A DNA stretch of 64,000 bases from an uncultured Acetatifactor sp. (GTDB taxonomy: Bacteria > Bacillota > Clostridia > Lachnospirales > Lachnospiraceae). The DNA lies in assembly GCA_910584375.1 (NCBI GenBank), contig CAJUAH010000004.1, positions 72,236 to 136,235 on the forward strand. The letters run 5' to 3'. Both the position numbers and the translations under genes were made by a program. The notes beneath the pieces were generated by a model that was given only the letters and a program-made list of their open reading frames with translations, made no database searches and was not told where the DNA came from. Numbering within the stretch: position 1 is the stretch's first letter; each line of letters starts with the position of its first letter. Of this stretch, positions 32,686 to 41,142 are shown in pieces.

Positions 32686-34176
32686 ATGAAAAAGAGGATA
32701 AGTTTTTGGAGTCTGGCAATCATTTTTTCATTGGTGTTGTTATGCGGGATCGGTATGCCTGCGAGCGCGGCCGGGGAGGCGACACTGAAGGACGGCGTGC
32801 TGATCCAGGGTATGGATGTGGGTGGGATGACCCGGCAGCAGGCCACAGAAACAGTGGAGCAATACATAGACACGACTCTAAAGCCTGTGCAGCTGACCTT
32901 GCAGACCTCCAATAATATGGAAGTACAGGTGACGGCAGGAGATCTGGGGATCCGCTGGAGCAATCCGCAGATTCTGGACGAGGCGCTGGCCATCGGTACG
33001 GAGGGCAATGTGATCACCCGTTACAAGATATTGAAGGATCTGCAGCGGGAGCCGGTAAACTATGCGCTCACATTCGATTTTGATATTAATGCCATCAACC
33101 AGGTTTTGACAGAACAGTGTACCGCGTATGACCAACCGGTAATGAATGCCTCCCTGAAACGTGAAAACGGCGTTTTTACGGTGATAGAGGGACAGGTGGG
33201 TTATTATCTGGATGTGGAGACTTCCATCGATACGGTTTATGAGTATATGACGGGGACATGGGATTTGCAGCCCGGCGTGATCGCGTTGAATGTCACGGTG
33301 CAGGAGCCGGTGAGCTCTGCCGAAGATCTGGCTCAGGTGACGGATCTGCTGGGCAGTTTTACCACCTCCTTTTCTTCCTCCGGCGCGGACAGGAGCGCCA
33401 ATGTATCCAATGGGTGTAAGCTGATCGACGGCACCACCCTGTATCCCGGCGAGGAGTTTTCCACCTACGAGGCGGTAGCGCCCTTCACAGAGAAGAACGG
33501 TTACTATATGGCGGGCTCTTATCTGAACGGCAAAGTGGTTGACAGTCTGGGCGGCGGCATCTGCCAGGTGTCCACCACACTGTATAACGCGGTGCTGCGC
33601 GCGGAGCTGGAGGTAACCCAGCGGTACAACCATTCCATGATTGTCACCTATGTGGATCCTTCCGCGGATGCCGCCATCGCGGAATCTTCCGGTAAAGATT
33701 TTAAATTTGTAAATAATCTGGACATTCCTGTTTATATAGAAGGCATCATAGAGGGAAAAAAGATCACTTTTAATATCTATGGGCATGAGACCCGCAGCGG
33801 TGACCGCAAAGTGACATATGAGAGCAAAGTGCTGGAAGTGATCAATCCGCCCGGAGAAATGCTGTATGCAGAAGCGTCTCAGCCTATCGGATATCTGGTA
33901 AAAGGCGACAGCGCCCATATCGGCTACAAGGCCCAGCTGTGGAAAGTAGTGACGGAAAACGGCGTGGAAGTGGAGCGCACTCAGGTAAACAGCAGTTCCT
34001 ATAAAATGGTTCCCAGCAGCTATCATGTGGGTACGGCAACGGCGGATCCCAATGCCTATGCCGCTATTATCGATGCCATCAACAGCGGCAGCGTGGCTAA
34101 CGTGCGCAATGTGATAGCCGTTGTAGCCGCTCAGCAGCAGGCAGCCATGGCCGCTGCCATGGCGCAGGCGCAATAG
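32686..34176 (+). CDS. VanW-family secreted protein
   Basis: A 496-residue exported protein: signal peptide (cleavage after PASAAG region, about residue 30), a peptidoglycan-binding-4 type region (about 45-200) and a VanW domain with SLGGGICQVSTTLYNA, then a C-terminal segment ending in an Ala/Gln-rich tail. VanW occurs in some vancomycin-resistance clusters, but most copies, like this one, are unlinked to resistance genes and probably act on the cell wall. The ATG at 32686 starts a normal signal peptide and has a GAGGGA site; the frame's earlier start at 32659 is less likely. Confidence 0.9.
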   Translation: MKKRISFWSLAIIFSLVLLCGIGMPASAAGEATLKDGVLIQGMDVGGMTRQQATETVEQYIDTTLKPVQLTLQTSNNMEVQVTAGDLGIRWSNPQILDEALAIGTEGNVITRYKILKDLQREPVNYALTFDFDINAINQVLTEQCTAYDQPVMNASLKRENGVFTVIEGQVGYYLDVETSIDTVYEYMTGTWDLQPGVIALNVTVQEPVSSAEDLAQVTDLLGSFTTSFSSSGADRSANVSNGCKLIDGTTLYPGEEFSTYEAVAPFTEKNGYYMAGSYLNGKVVDSLGGGICQVSTTLYNAVLRAELEVTQRYNHSMIVTYVDPSADAAIAESSGKDFKFVNNLDIPVYIEGIIEGKKITFNIYGHETRSGDRKVTYESKVLEVINPPGEMLYAEASQPIGYLVKGDSAHIGYKAQLWKVVTENGVEVERTQVNSSSYKMVPSSYHVGTATADPNAYAAIIDAINSGSVANVRNVIAVVAAQQQAAMAAAMAQAQ

Positions 34177-34243
34177 ATCAAAAGAACGCCTGACTTACAG
34201 GTCTGCTCAGGCGGACGGAAGGCGGTATGAGAGGGCGCAGGGG

Positions 34244-35236
34244 ATGAGAATAGGGAAAATATCGGACAGTGTTCTGAAACGCTCTATATTAAGTCAGATC
34301 AAGACAAAGAGGCCGGAAGTGGTCAGTGGCGCAGGGATAGGGGAAGACTGCGCCATTTTTGCGGTCTCCGACACCTGTGCCTGCGCTGTCTCACAGGGAT
34401 CTGCGGCGACAGAGGAGGACATGGCCCGGATACTGATCAAATGCACCAACAATCTGGCCGCGTCCGGCGCCCGGCCCACAGCGATTCTGCTCACGCTGTC
34501 GCTGTCCCAGGATACAGAGGAATCCCGGCTAAAACGCCTGATGGCAGCGGCGGAGGATACATGCGCACGCCTGGAAATACAGATAGCCGGAGGTCATACC
34601 ACTGTAAGCAGCCATGTGGACGTCCCTATAGCCTGTGTCACAGGCTGGGGAATCCCCATCAAGGGAGTGTCTCTACAGACTACCCAGGGGGCAAAACCCG
34701 GGCAGGATATCATACTTACCAAATGGATCGCCTTGGAGGGCACGGCCATGTTGGCCCGCCAAAACCGCCAGCGGCTGGCAGAGCGTTATCCCATGCGGCT
34801 GATAGAGGAGGCGGAAACCTTTGACCGCTTTCTGTCCGTCATACCGGAGGCCGCATCCGCGGCGCAGTCCGGCATCCGTGTCATGCATGACGCCTCGGAA
34901 GGCGGCATACTGACAGCCCTCTGGGAACTCGCGGAGAGTTCGGGTGTCGGACTGACCATAGACCTGCGCAGGATCCCCATTCGCCAGGAGACGGTGGAGA
35001 TATGCGAATTCTGCGGAATCAACCCCTATACGCTGGCCTCCTCCGGCTGCCTGATCCTGACAGCCGACCAGGGAGAAATCCTGGTCAGGAACTTGAAGGA
35101 GCAGGGTATTCCAGCCACCATAATCGGACAGATCACCGACAGCAACGACAGGTTGATCTGCAACGCCGAAGAAAAACGCTATCTGGACAAACCTCCGCAG
35201 GATGAAATATACAAATGTTTGAATAGCAACCAATAG
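34244..35236 (+). CDS. AIR-synthase-related protein (HypE/PurM fold)
   Basis: A 330-residue protein of the PurM/HypE/ThiL-like ATP-binding superfamily. Visible features are the early acidic GIGEDCAIF segment, NNLAASGARPTAILLTL, a Gly-rich AGGHTTVS loop and MHDASEGGIL. The C-terminal AIR synthase domain has TLASSGCLILT. Neighbouring hyp, thi or pur genes are absent, so the substrate is unknown. It precedes the Lrp-aminotransferase pair with a 16-base gap and is probably cotranscribed. Confidence 0.85.
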   Translation: MRIGKISDSVLKRSILSQIKTKRPEVVSGAGIGEDCAIFAVSDTCACAVSQGSAATEEDMARILIKCTNNLAASGARPTAILLTLSLSQDTEESRLKRLMAAAEDTCARLEIQIAGGHTTVSSHVDVPIACVTGWGIPIKGVSLQTTQGAKPGQDIILTKWIALEGTAMLARQNRQRLAERYPMRLIEEAETFDRFLSVIPEAASAAQSGIRVMHDASEGGILTALWELAESSGVGLTIDLRRIPIRQETVEICEFCGINPYTLASSGCLILTADQGEILVRNLKEQGIPATIIGQITDSNDRLICNAEEKRYLDKPPQDEIYKCLNSNQ

Positions 35237-35252
35237 AAAAGGAGCATAGAGA

Positions 35253-35735
35253 ATGAGAGAAGAATTATTATCCGTAATCGAGAAAAACAGCCGCATAGAC
35301 TTAAAGGAGCTGGCGGTCATCCTGGGCGTCCGGGAAGTGGACGTGGTCAACGAGCTGGAGACCATGGAAAAGGAAGGCATCATCTGCGGCTACCACACGC
35401 TGGTCAACTGGGAAAAGACCTCCAATGAGAAAGTGACTGCGCTGATCGAGGTGCGCGTCACCCCTCAGAGGGGCCAGGGCTTTGACAATGTGGCGGAGAG
35501 AATATACCGCTACCCGGAGGTGCGGAGCGTGTACCTGATCTCCGGCGGCTTTGACCTGATGGTGATCCTGGAAGGCAAGACGCTGCGGGAGGTATCCAGC
35601 TTTGTGTCGGATAAACTGTCCACGCTGGACCGGGTGCTCAGTACTTCCACCCATTTTATCCTGAAAAAATATAAGGATCACGGAACGATCTTTGTGCAGA
35701 AAACAGAGGATGAAAGAGAGGTGATCACGCCATGA
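35253..35735 (+). CDS. Lrp/AsnC-family regulator
   Basis: A 160-residue protein with an N-terminal helix-turn-helix (residues 5-55, RIDLKELAVILGVREVDVV) and an Lrp ligand-binding (RAM) domain (about 65-145, with VRSVYLISGGFDLMVILEG). Such regulators respond to amino acids. Its stop codon overlaps the start of the aminotransferase gene (ATGA), which suggests that it controls or senses the product of that enzyme. Confidence 0.93.
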   Translation: MREELLSVIEKNSRIDLKELAVILGVREVDVVNELETMEKEGIICGYHTLVNWEKTSNEKVTALIEVRVTPQRGQGFDNVAERIYRYPEVRSVYLISGGFDLMVILEGKTLREVSSFVSDKLSTLDRVLSTSTHFILKKYKDHGTIFVQKTEDEREVITP

Positions 35736-36907
35736 GGAATCCGTTGTCAGACCAGGTGGTTGCGCTGAAACCGTCGGGTATACGCAAATTTTTTGATATC
35801 GTCAGCGAGATGAAAGACGCCATCTCCCTGGGCGTGGGCGAGCCGGATTTTGATACGCCCTGGCACATTCGCGACGAGGGCATCTACGCCCTGGAGAGGG
35901 GCCGGACATTTTATACCTCCAATGCGGGACTGAAGGAACTGCGCCAGGAGGTATGCAATTATATCAGGAGAAAACAGGGCGTGGAATACGCCTGGGACAA
36001 GGAAGTAGTGATCACGGTGGGCGGTTCCGAGGCCATTGACATCTGTCTGCGGGCCATGGTCAATCCCGGGGACGAGGTGATCATCCCCCAGCCCAGCTTT
36101 GTGTCCTATGAGCCCTGCGCGATCCTGGCCGGAGCCAAACCGGTGATCATCGATCTGAAGGCCGAAAATGAGTTCCGGCTGACGGCTCAGGAGCTGGAGG
36201 AGGCGATCACGGACAAAACCAAAGTGCTGATCCTGCCTTTTCCCAACAATCCCACCGGCGCTATCATGGAGAAAAAGGATCTGGAGGCGATAGCCCAGGT
36301 GATCATAAAACATGACATATTTGTCATGTCCGACGAGATATACAGCGAGCTGACCTACAAGGAAAAGCACGTGTCTATCGTTTCTCTGCCGGGTATGCAG
36401 GAGAGAACCGTTCTGATCAACGGTTTTTCCAAGGCCTATGCCATGACAGGCTGGAGGCTGGGCTATGCCTGCGGCCCTCACGCCATCATCGAGCAGATGA
36501 CCAAGATCCATCAGTTTGCGATCATGTGCGCTCCCACCACCAGTCAGTATGCGGCTGTGGAGGCGCTGAAAAACGGGGATACGGACGTGGAGAAGATGAA
36601 GGTTTCCTACAACCAGCGCAGACGTTTCCTGCTCAACGCCTTTCAGGAGATGGGACTGGAGTGCTTTGAGCCCTTCGGGGCCTTCTATGTGTTCCCCTGC
36701 ATCAAGGAATTTGGCATGACCAGCGAGGAGTTTGCCAACGCCTTTCTGGAGGCGGAGAAGGTGGCGGCTGTGCCGGGCACGGCGTTCGGCGACAGTGGCG
36801 AAGGCTTTCTGCGAATTTCTTATGCCTATTCGCTGGATACCTTGAGAGAGGCCATGACCAGGCTGAGCCGCTTTGTCACCAAATTGCGGGAGAGCGGACA
36901 AAGATAG
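35732..36907 (+). CDS. Class I/II pyridoxal-phosphate aminotransferase
   Basis: A 391-residue cytoplasmic aminotransferase. Features are the GVGEPDFDTP start region, the PNNPTGA motif, SDEIYSELTY, and the PLP-binding Lys in NGFSKAYAMTGWRLGY. The sequence is of the aspartate/aromatic-type fold class I. It overlaps the Lrp-type gene by four bases. A perfect hairpin (36895-36917) has the stop codon in its loop. Confidence 0.93.
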   Translation: MRNPLSDQVVALKPSGIRKFFDIVSEMKDAISLGVGEPDFDTPWHIRDEGIYALERGRTFYTSNAGLKELRQEVCNYIRRKQGVEYAWDKEVVITVGGSEAIDICLRAMVNPGDEVIIPQPSFVSYEPCAILAGAKPVIIDLKAENEFRLTAQELEEAITDKTKVLILPFPNNPTGAIMEKKDLEAIAQVIIKHDIFVMSDEIYSELTYKEKHVSIVSLPGMQERTVLINGFSKAYAMTGWRLGYACGPHAIIEQMTKIHQFAIMCAPTTSQYAAVEALKNGDTDVEKMKVSYNQRRRFLLNAFQEMGLECFEPFGAFYVFPCIKEFGMTSEEFANAFLEAEKVAAVPGTAFGDSGEGFLRISYAYSLDTLREAMTRLSRFVTKLRESGQR

Positions 36908-36917
36908 TCTTTGTCCG
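36895..36917 (+). other. Perfect hairpin with the stop codon in its loop
   Basis: CGGACAAAGA (36895-36904) and TCTTTGTCCG (36908-36917) form a 10-bp stem with the TAG stop codon of the aminotransferase as the three-base loop. No T-run follows, so it is at most a weak terminator; it may protect the mRNA end. Confidence 0.5.
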
Positions 36918-37036
36918 TCTCAAGGCTGATTCAATAAGTATCCGGGCATGGCGGCCCGGCTCATGGTTTGCAGGATAAAGTATGGGCCAGGGTACATTGG
37001 CGCGCCTGAAGACAGGGCCTGAGGAAGAGGAAGGAT

Positions 37037-38008
37037 ATGCACATCATACTGCATCAGCCGGAGATTCCGGCCAATACCGGCAATATCGGGCGCACCTGCG
37101 TGGCCACGGGCAGCAGTCTGCACCTGATCGAGCCGCTGGGGTTTCACCTGGATGAGAAGTCCATTCGCCGGGCGGGCATGGATTATTGGGAAAAGCTGGA
37201 TGTAAATCGGTATATAAATTTTGCGGAATTTCAGAAGACCCACCCCGGGGCCAGGATCTGGATGGCCACCACCAAAGCCCGGAAATGCTATACGGAGGCG
37301 GCATTTCTTCCCGACGATTATATTATGTTCGGCAAAGAGAGCGCAGGGATACCGGAGGAGATTCTGGTGGAGCATGAGGAAAACTGTATCCGTATCCCCA
37401 TGCTGGAGGACATTCGCTCTCTGAACCTGTCCAATTCCGTGGCCATCGTACTGTACGAGGCGCTCCGGCAGCAGAATTTTTCAGGATTGCAGGAGCAGGG
37501 AGCGCTGCACCGTCTGACCTGGGAGGGGCCGTCATGGGAAAAGACGCCGTCGGCCTACATCTCCCCCAGCGCCTCCCTGTCCGGGGATATTCGGCTGGGC
37601 GAGGCTGTCAGCGTCTGGCATCATGCCACGCTGCGGGCGGATGACGGCCCTATCCGTATTGGCCGTGGCAGCAATATTCAGGACAATGCGGTGCTGCATA
37701 TGGATCCCGGCGGAGAAGTAGAGCTGGGGGAATATGTGACTGTGGGTCACGGTGCGATCCTCCACGGCTGCGCGGTGGGCGACAACACTTTGATCGGCAT
37801 GGGGGCCATTGTCATGAATCATGCACGGATTGGCCGCAATTGTATAATCGGCGCGGGCGCTCTGGTGACCCAGGGCATGGAGGTTCCGGACAACAGTCTG
37901 GTAATAGGAAGCCCCGGCCGCATCAAACGGGCGGTAACGGAAGAGGAAATCCGGGCAAGCCGCCGCAATGCGGAGCATTATGCAGATAAAGCCGCGAAAA
38001 TGAATTAA
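37037..38008 (+). CDS. tRNA 2'-O-methyltransferase TrmL fused to a gamma-carbonic-anhydrase-like domain
   Basis: A 323-residue fusion. Residues 1-158 are TrmL (SPOUT fold): HIILHQPEIPANTGNIGRT, GKESAGIPEE and the knot segment RSLNLSNSVAIVLYEA; it methylates the wobble nucleotide of certain leucine tRNAs. Residues about 171-323 are a left-handed beta-helix of the gamma-carbonic anhydrase type with putative metal ligands His221, His238 and His243. A short linker joins them in one frame. Relatives of the second domain often have unknown substrates. The ATG follows GAGGAAGGA. Confidence 0.88.
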   Translation: MHIILHQPEIPANTGNIGRTCVATGSSLHLIEPLGFHLDEKSIRRAGMDYWEKLDVNRYINFAEFQKTHPGARIWMATTKARKCYTEAAFLPDDYIMFGKESAGIPEEILVEHEENCIRIPMLEDIRSLNLSNSVAIVLYEALRQQNFSGLQEQGALHRLTWEGPSWEKTPSAYISPSASLSGDIRLGEAVSVWHHATLRADDGPIRIGRGSNIQDNAVLHMDPGGEVELGEYVTVGHGAILHGCAVGDNTLIGMGAIVMNHARIGRNCIIGAGALVTQGMEVPDNSLVIGSPGRIKRAVTEEEIRASRRNAEHYADKAAKMN

Positions 38009-38029
38009 GCATTCAAAGGAGATACAACC

Positions 38030-38644
38030 GTGCAATTGCTATATGCCACATCAAATCCGGCCAAGTATTCCGCCATGCGGGATGCCTTGCTGCCTCTGCA
38101 TATCTCTTTGTTATCTCTCAGGGATATGGAATCGGTGCCGACGGCGCCGGAAGAGGGCGGCAGCCCTCTGGAAAACGCCCGTCAAAAAGCGCTGTATTAC
38201 TATGACCATTATAAGATCCCCCTTTTTTCCTGCGACTCCGGGCTGTATCTGGAGAATCTGCCGGAGGAATTGCAGCCGGGTCTGCATGTGCGTTCCCCCC
38301 GGGGAGTCTATCTGGACGATCAGGCCATGCTGGACTATTACGGAGGACTGGCCGCCCGGTACGGGGATATCACGGCCCGCTACCGCAATGCGATCTGTCT
38401 GGTTCTGGACAGGGAGCATGTCTGCGAGTCCATGGGGGAGAGTCTGGCCAGCCGCCGCTTTCTGCTCACGGCCAGGCCTCATGCGATCCGCCGTCCCGGG
38501 TTCCCGCTGGACAGCCTTTCCAAGACACTGGACACGGGGGAATACTATTATGACATAAATCCCCACGATGCGGACGAGCTGGTGGGCTACGAGGGGTTTG
38601 CGGAGTTCTTTCGATTAAACGGAGCGCAGGAATATGCCCAGTAA
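38030..38644 (+). CDS. Non-canonical purine NTP pyrophosphatase (RdgB/HAM1 family)
   Basis: A 204-residue protein of the HAM1/RdgB family, which hydrolyses dITP, XTP and similar nucleotides. It has the ATSNPAKYSAMRDAL motif at the N-terminus, a SCDSGLYLE segment and the central GLHVRSPRG region. The start is GTG at 38030, after an AAAGGAG ribosome site seven bases upstream. Its last 11 bases overlap the histidine kinase gene. Confidence 0.87.
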   Translation: MQLLYATSNPAKYSAMRDALLPLHISLLSLRDMESVPTAPEEGGSPLENARQKALYYYDHYKIPLFSCDSGLYLENLPEELQPGLHVRSPRGVYLDDQAMLDYYGGLAARYGDITARYRNAICLVLDREHVCESMGESLASRRFLLTARPHAIRRPGFPLDSLSKTLDTGEYYYDINPHDADELVGYEGFAEFFRLNGAQEYAQ

Positions 38645-40121
38645 GAGAAATTCCCGGTCAAATGCCGGATCCTCCATTCGGGGGAAAATACTCCTGATGC
38701 CCCTGATCGCGGCGCTGCCCTTTTTGCTGCTGGCCATGTATCTTTTGGCCTCTATGCTGAATTACAGCCGCAATTATGAGGAGATCGTCAGCAACATAAC
38801 GGTCGCCAACAACTACAATCTGAATTTCAAGGAGGACATGGACGAGAGCCTGTATAAGCTGGTGGTCGGCTATGTGTCCTTTGACGGGATCGGACAGGAT
38901 CCGGCGCTGGAGGATCCCTATGCCCTGATCGACAGGTGCAGGAGCGCCTTTTCACAGCTGATGGATACCACCGTGGAGGAGGAGAGCATGATGTGGCTGC
39001 AAAGCATGCTCCGCAATATCGACACGCTGGAGAACAGGGTGGACGATATCCGGGAGAGCGCGTCGGCGGGCGGCAGCTATAATGAAAACATCCAGGAGCT
39101 GGACAGCAATATCTATATTCTGACCGAGCTGATTCAGGACGACATTCAGTATTATATTTACTATCAGACCAGGAACATGGAGAAGGTGACCAGCCAGCTG
39201 CATCAGCAGATTAATCAGTTTCTGATCCTGTGCAGCGTACTGACGGTGGCGCTGGTACTGGCGGCGGCAGTGGTCACTTTCCTGATTGCCCGGGGGATTC
39301 TGCAGCCCATACAGGAGCTGTGCGACGCCACCGAGAAGGTGGGGGAGGGAGACTTTGCGGTCAGGGCGCAGATTCGCTCCCGGGACGAGATAGCCGCTCT
39401 GGGGCGGGCTTTTAACAATATGGCAGAGAATATGCAGTCCCTGATCGACCAGGTGAGGGAGGACGAGGAGAAGATGCGCAAGCTGGATCTGCGGCTCTTG
39501 CAGGAGCAGATCAACCCGCATTTTCTGTACAATACGCTGGATACCATTGTATGGCTCATCGAGAGCAACGAGACGGATCAGGCCGTGGACATGGTTATCA
39601 CGCTGTCCAACTTTTTCCGGTTGGTGCTCAGCAAGGGGAAAGAATTTATCTCGATCCGGGAGGAGGAAGAGCATATCCGGAACTATCTGGAGATTCAGGA
39701 GATGCGCTATCACGATATTCTGGAATACAATATCCAGATCGATCAGTCGATATACGATCATCAGATTCCCAAGCTGACCCTGCAGCCTCTGGTGGAAAAC
39801 GCTCTGTACCACGGCATAAAATACAAGCGGGCCAAGGGGTATATTCATATCCACGGGGAGAAGGATGGGGACAGGATACTGCTGACGGTGCGGGATAACG
39901 GCGTGGGCATGGATGCGGAGGAGCTCGAGGTTCTGCGCAGGGAGATCAGCCGTCCCTGTCAGGAGACGGAGAAGGGGTTTGGCCTGGCCAATGTAAACGA
40001 GAGGATACATATGTATTTCGGGAAAGAGTACGGTCTGGAGATCCGTTCCGCCAGAGGAAAGGGAACGATTGTGAAGGTCACGATCCCGGCAGTGAGAATG
40101 ACGGAGGAGGACGTGTCATGA
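38634..40121 (+). CDS. Sensor histidine kinase, YesM/LytS type
   Basis: A 495-residue membrane kinase. Two membrane helices (about 18-42 and 195-220) enclose an extracytoplasmic sensor region, followed by HAMP (about 215-270), a His_kinase domain with the phospho-acceptor in QINPHFLYNTLD, and an ATPase domain (LVENALYHG, DNGVGM, GFGLANVNERI). It overlaps the sugar-binding lipoprotein gene by four bases and belongs with the response regulator at 41143. Together they resemble the XylFII-LytS-YesN sugar-sensing systems described in clostridia, where the binding protein presents sugar to the kinase. Confidence 0.93.
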   Translation: MPSKRNSRSNAGSSIRGKILLMPLIAALPFLLLAMYLLASMLNYSRNYEEIVSNITVANNYNLNFKEDMDESLYKLVVGYVSFDGIGQDPALEDPYALIDRCRSAFSQLMDTTVEEESMMWLQSMLRNIDTLENRVDDIRESASAGGSYNENIQELDSNIYILTELIQDDIQYYIYYQTRNMEKVTSQLHQQINQFLILCSVLTVALVLAAAVVTFLIARGILQPIQELCDATEKVGEGDFAVRAQIRSRDEIAALGRAFNNMAENMQSLIDQVREDEEKMRKLDLRLLQEQINPHFLYNTLDTIVWLIESNETDQAVDMVITLSNFFRLVLSKGKEFISIREEEEHIRNYLEIQEMRYHDILEYNIQIDQSIYDHQIPKLTLQPLVENALYHGIKYKRAKGYIHIHGEKDGDRILLTVRDNGVGMDAEELEVLRREISRPCQETEKGFGLANVNERIHMYFGKEYGLEIRSARGKGTIVKVTIPAVRMTEEDVS

Positions 40122-41131
40122 GAAAAATAAAAAGCTTTCTCCTCCTTCTTCTGGCTGCCCTGGCACTTACGGGGTGCGTGGGGCAGTTCGAGGTCGGCGG
40201 GGAACAGGAGGAGAGCGCCGGGACGGACGAAGCGGATCTGGTGGTGGTAGGGGTATCCCAGGTGGGCAGCGAGTCCGTGTGGAGAACGGCGAACACGGTA
40301 TCCATACAGAAGGCGTTCACAAACGAGAAGGGATATTTTTTACTCTTCAGCAATGCCCGGCAGAAACAGGAAAACCAGATCAAGGCGATCCGGCGTTTTA
40401 TCTCCCGCCAGGTGGATTATATCGTGTTCTCCCCCATCACAGAGACCGGGTGGGACGTGGTGCTCCAGGAGGCGAAGGATGCGGGGATACCGGTTATCCT
40501 CATGGACCGTCAGGTGGACGTGGAGGATGAAACCCTGTATACCGCCTGGGTGGGATCCGATTTTCACATGGAGGGGGAGAACGCCGGGAAATGGCTGGAA
40601 GAATATCTCGCCGGACAGGGCCGTCAGGAGGAGGAGATCCGCATCGTGGTGCTGCAGGGGACGGAGGGCGCTACCGCCGCCATCGGCAGGACGGAGGGGT
40701 TTCAGAAGGTGGCGGACGCCCACGAAAACTGGGTGATCCTGGAGCAGGTGGACGCGGAGTACACCACAGCCAAGGGGCGGGAGGTCATGGAGAGCCTTTT
40801 GGACAAGTACGACGAGATCGACGTGGTGGTCTCCCAGAACGACGACATGACTTTCGGGGCGCTGGACGCCATGAACCGCCGGGGGATTACCACCGGCGTC
40901 GAAGGAGATGTGATTGTGGTCTCTTTTGACGCGGTCAAGGCGGCGCTGAAACTGGTGGAACAGGGTGTGATCAATGTAGACATCGAATGCAACCCCAATC
41001 AGGGAGAATGGGTAGAAAAGCTTATCCAGGCCCTGGAGCGGGGGGAGGAAGTGGAGAAGACATTTTATATCAAGGAACAGATATTTACGCCGGAAAATGT
41101 GGGCGAATATCTGGACGACAGAGAGTATTGA
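40118..41131 (+). CDS. Sugar-binding lipoprotein of the sensing system (YtfQ-like)
   Basis: A 337-residue lipoprotein (lipobox LTGC) with a periplasmic-binding-protein fold (Peripla_BP_4). It strongly resembles galactofuranose-binding YtfQ by eye: VGVSQVGSESVWRTA, ARQKQENQIKAIRRF and VVSQNDDMTFGALDAM. It sits between kinase and response regulator genes, overlapping the kinase gene, and no permease follows it directly. A sensing role with the kinase is therefore more likely than transport. Ligand is probably a furanose sugar, by similarity only. Confidence 0.87.
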   Translation: MRKIKSFLLLLLAALALTGCVGQFEVGGEQEESAGTDEADLVVVGVSQVGSESVWRTANTVSIQKAFTNEKGYFLLFSNARQKQENQIKAIRRFISRQVDYIVFSPITETGWDVVLQEAKDAGIPVILMDRQVDVEDETLYTAWVGSDFHMEGENAGKWLEEYLAGQGRQEEEIRIVVLQGTEGATAAIGRTEGFQKVADAHENWVILEQVDAEYTTAKGREVMESLLDKYDEIDVVVSQNDDMTFGALDAMNRRGITTGVEGDVIVVSFDAVKAALKLVEQGVINVDIECNPNQGEWVEKLIQALERGEEVEKTFYIKEQIFTPENVGEYLDDREY

Positions 41132-41142
41132 AGAGGTGAGGC

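Noticed and set aside
32686..34176. Vancomycin resistance cluster because of VanW
   Set aside because: No vanHAX, vanR or vanS genes are nearby; VanW-domain proteins are widespread in Clostridia.
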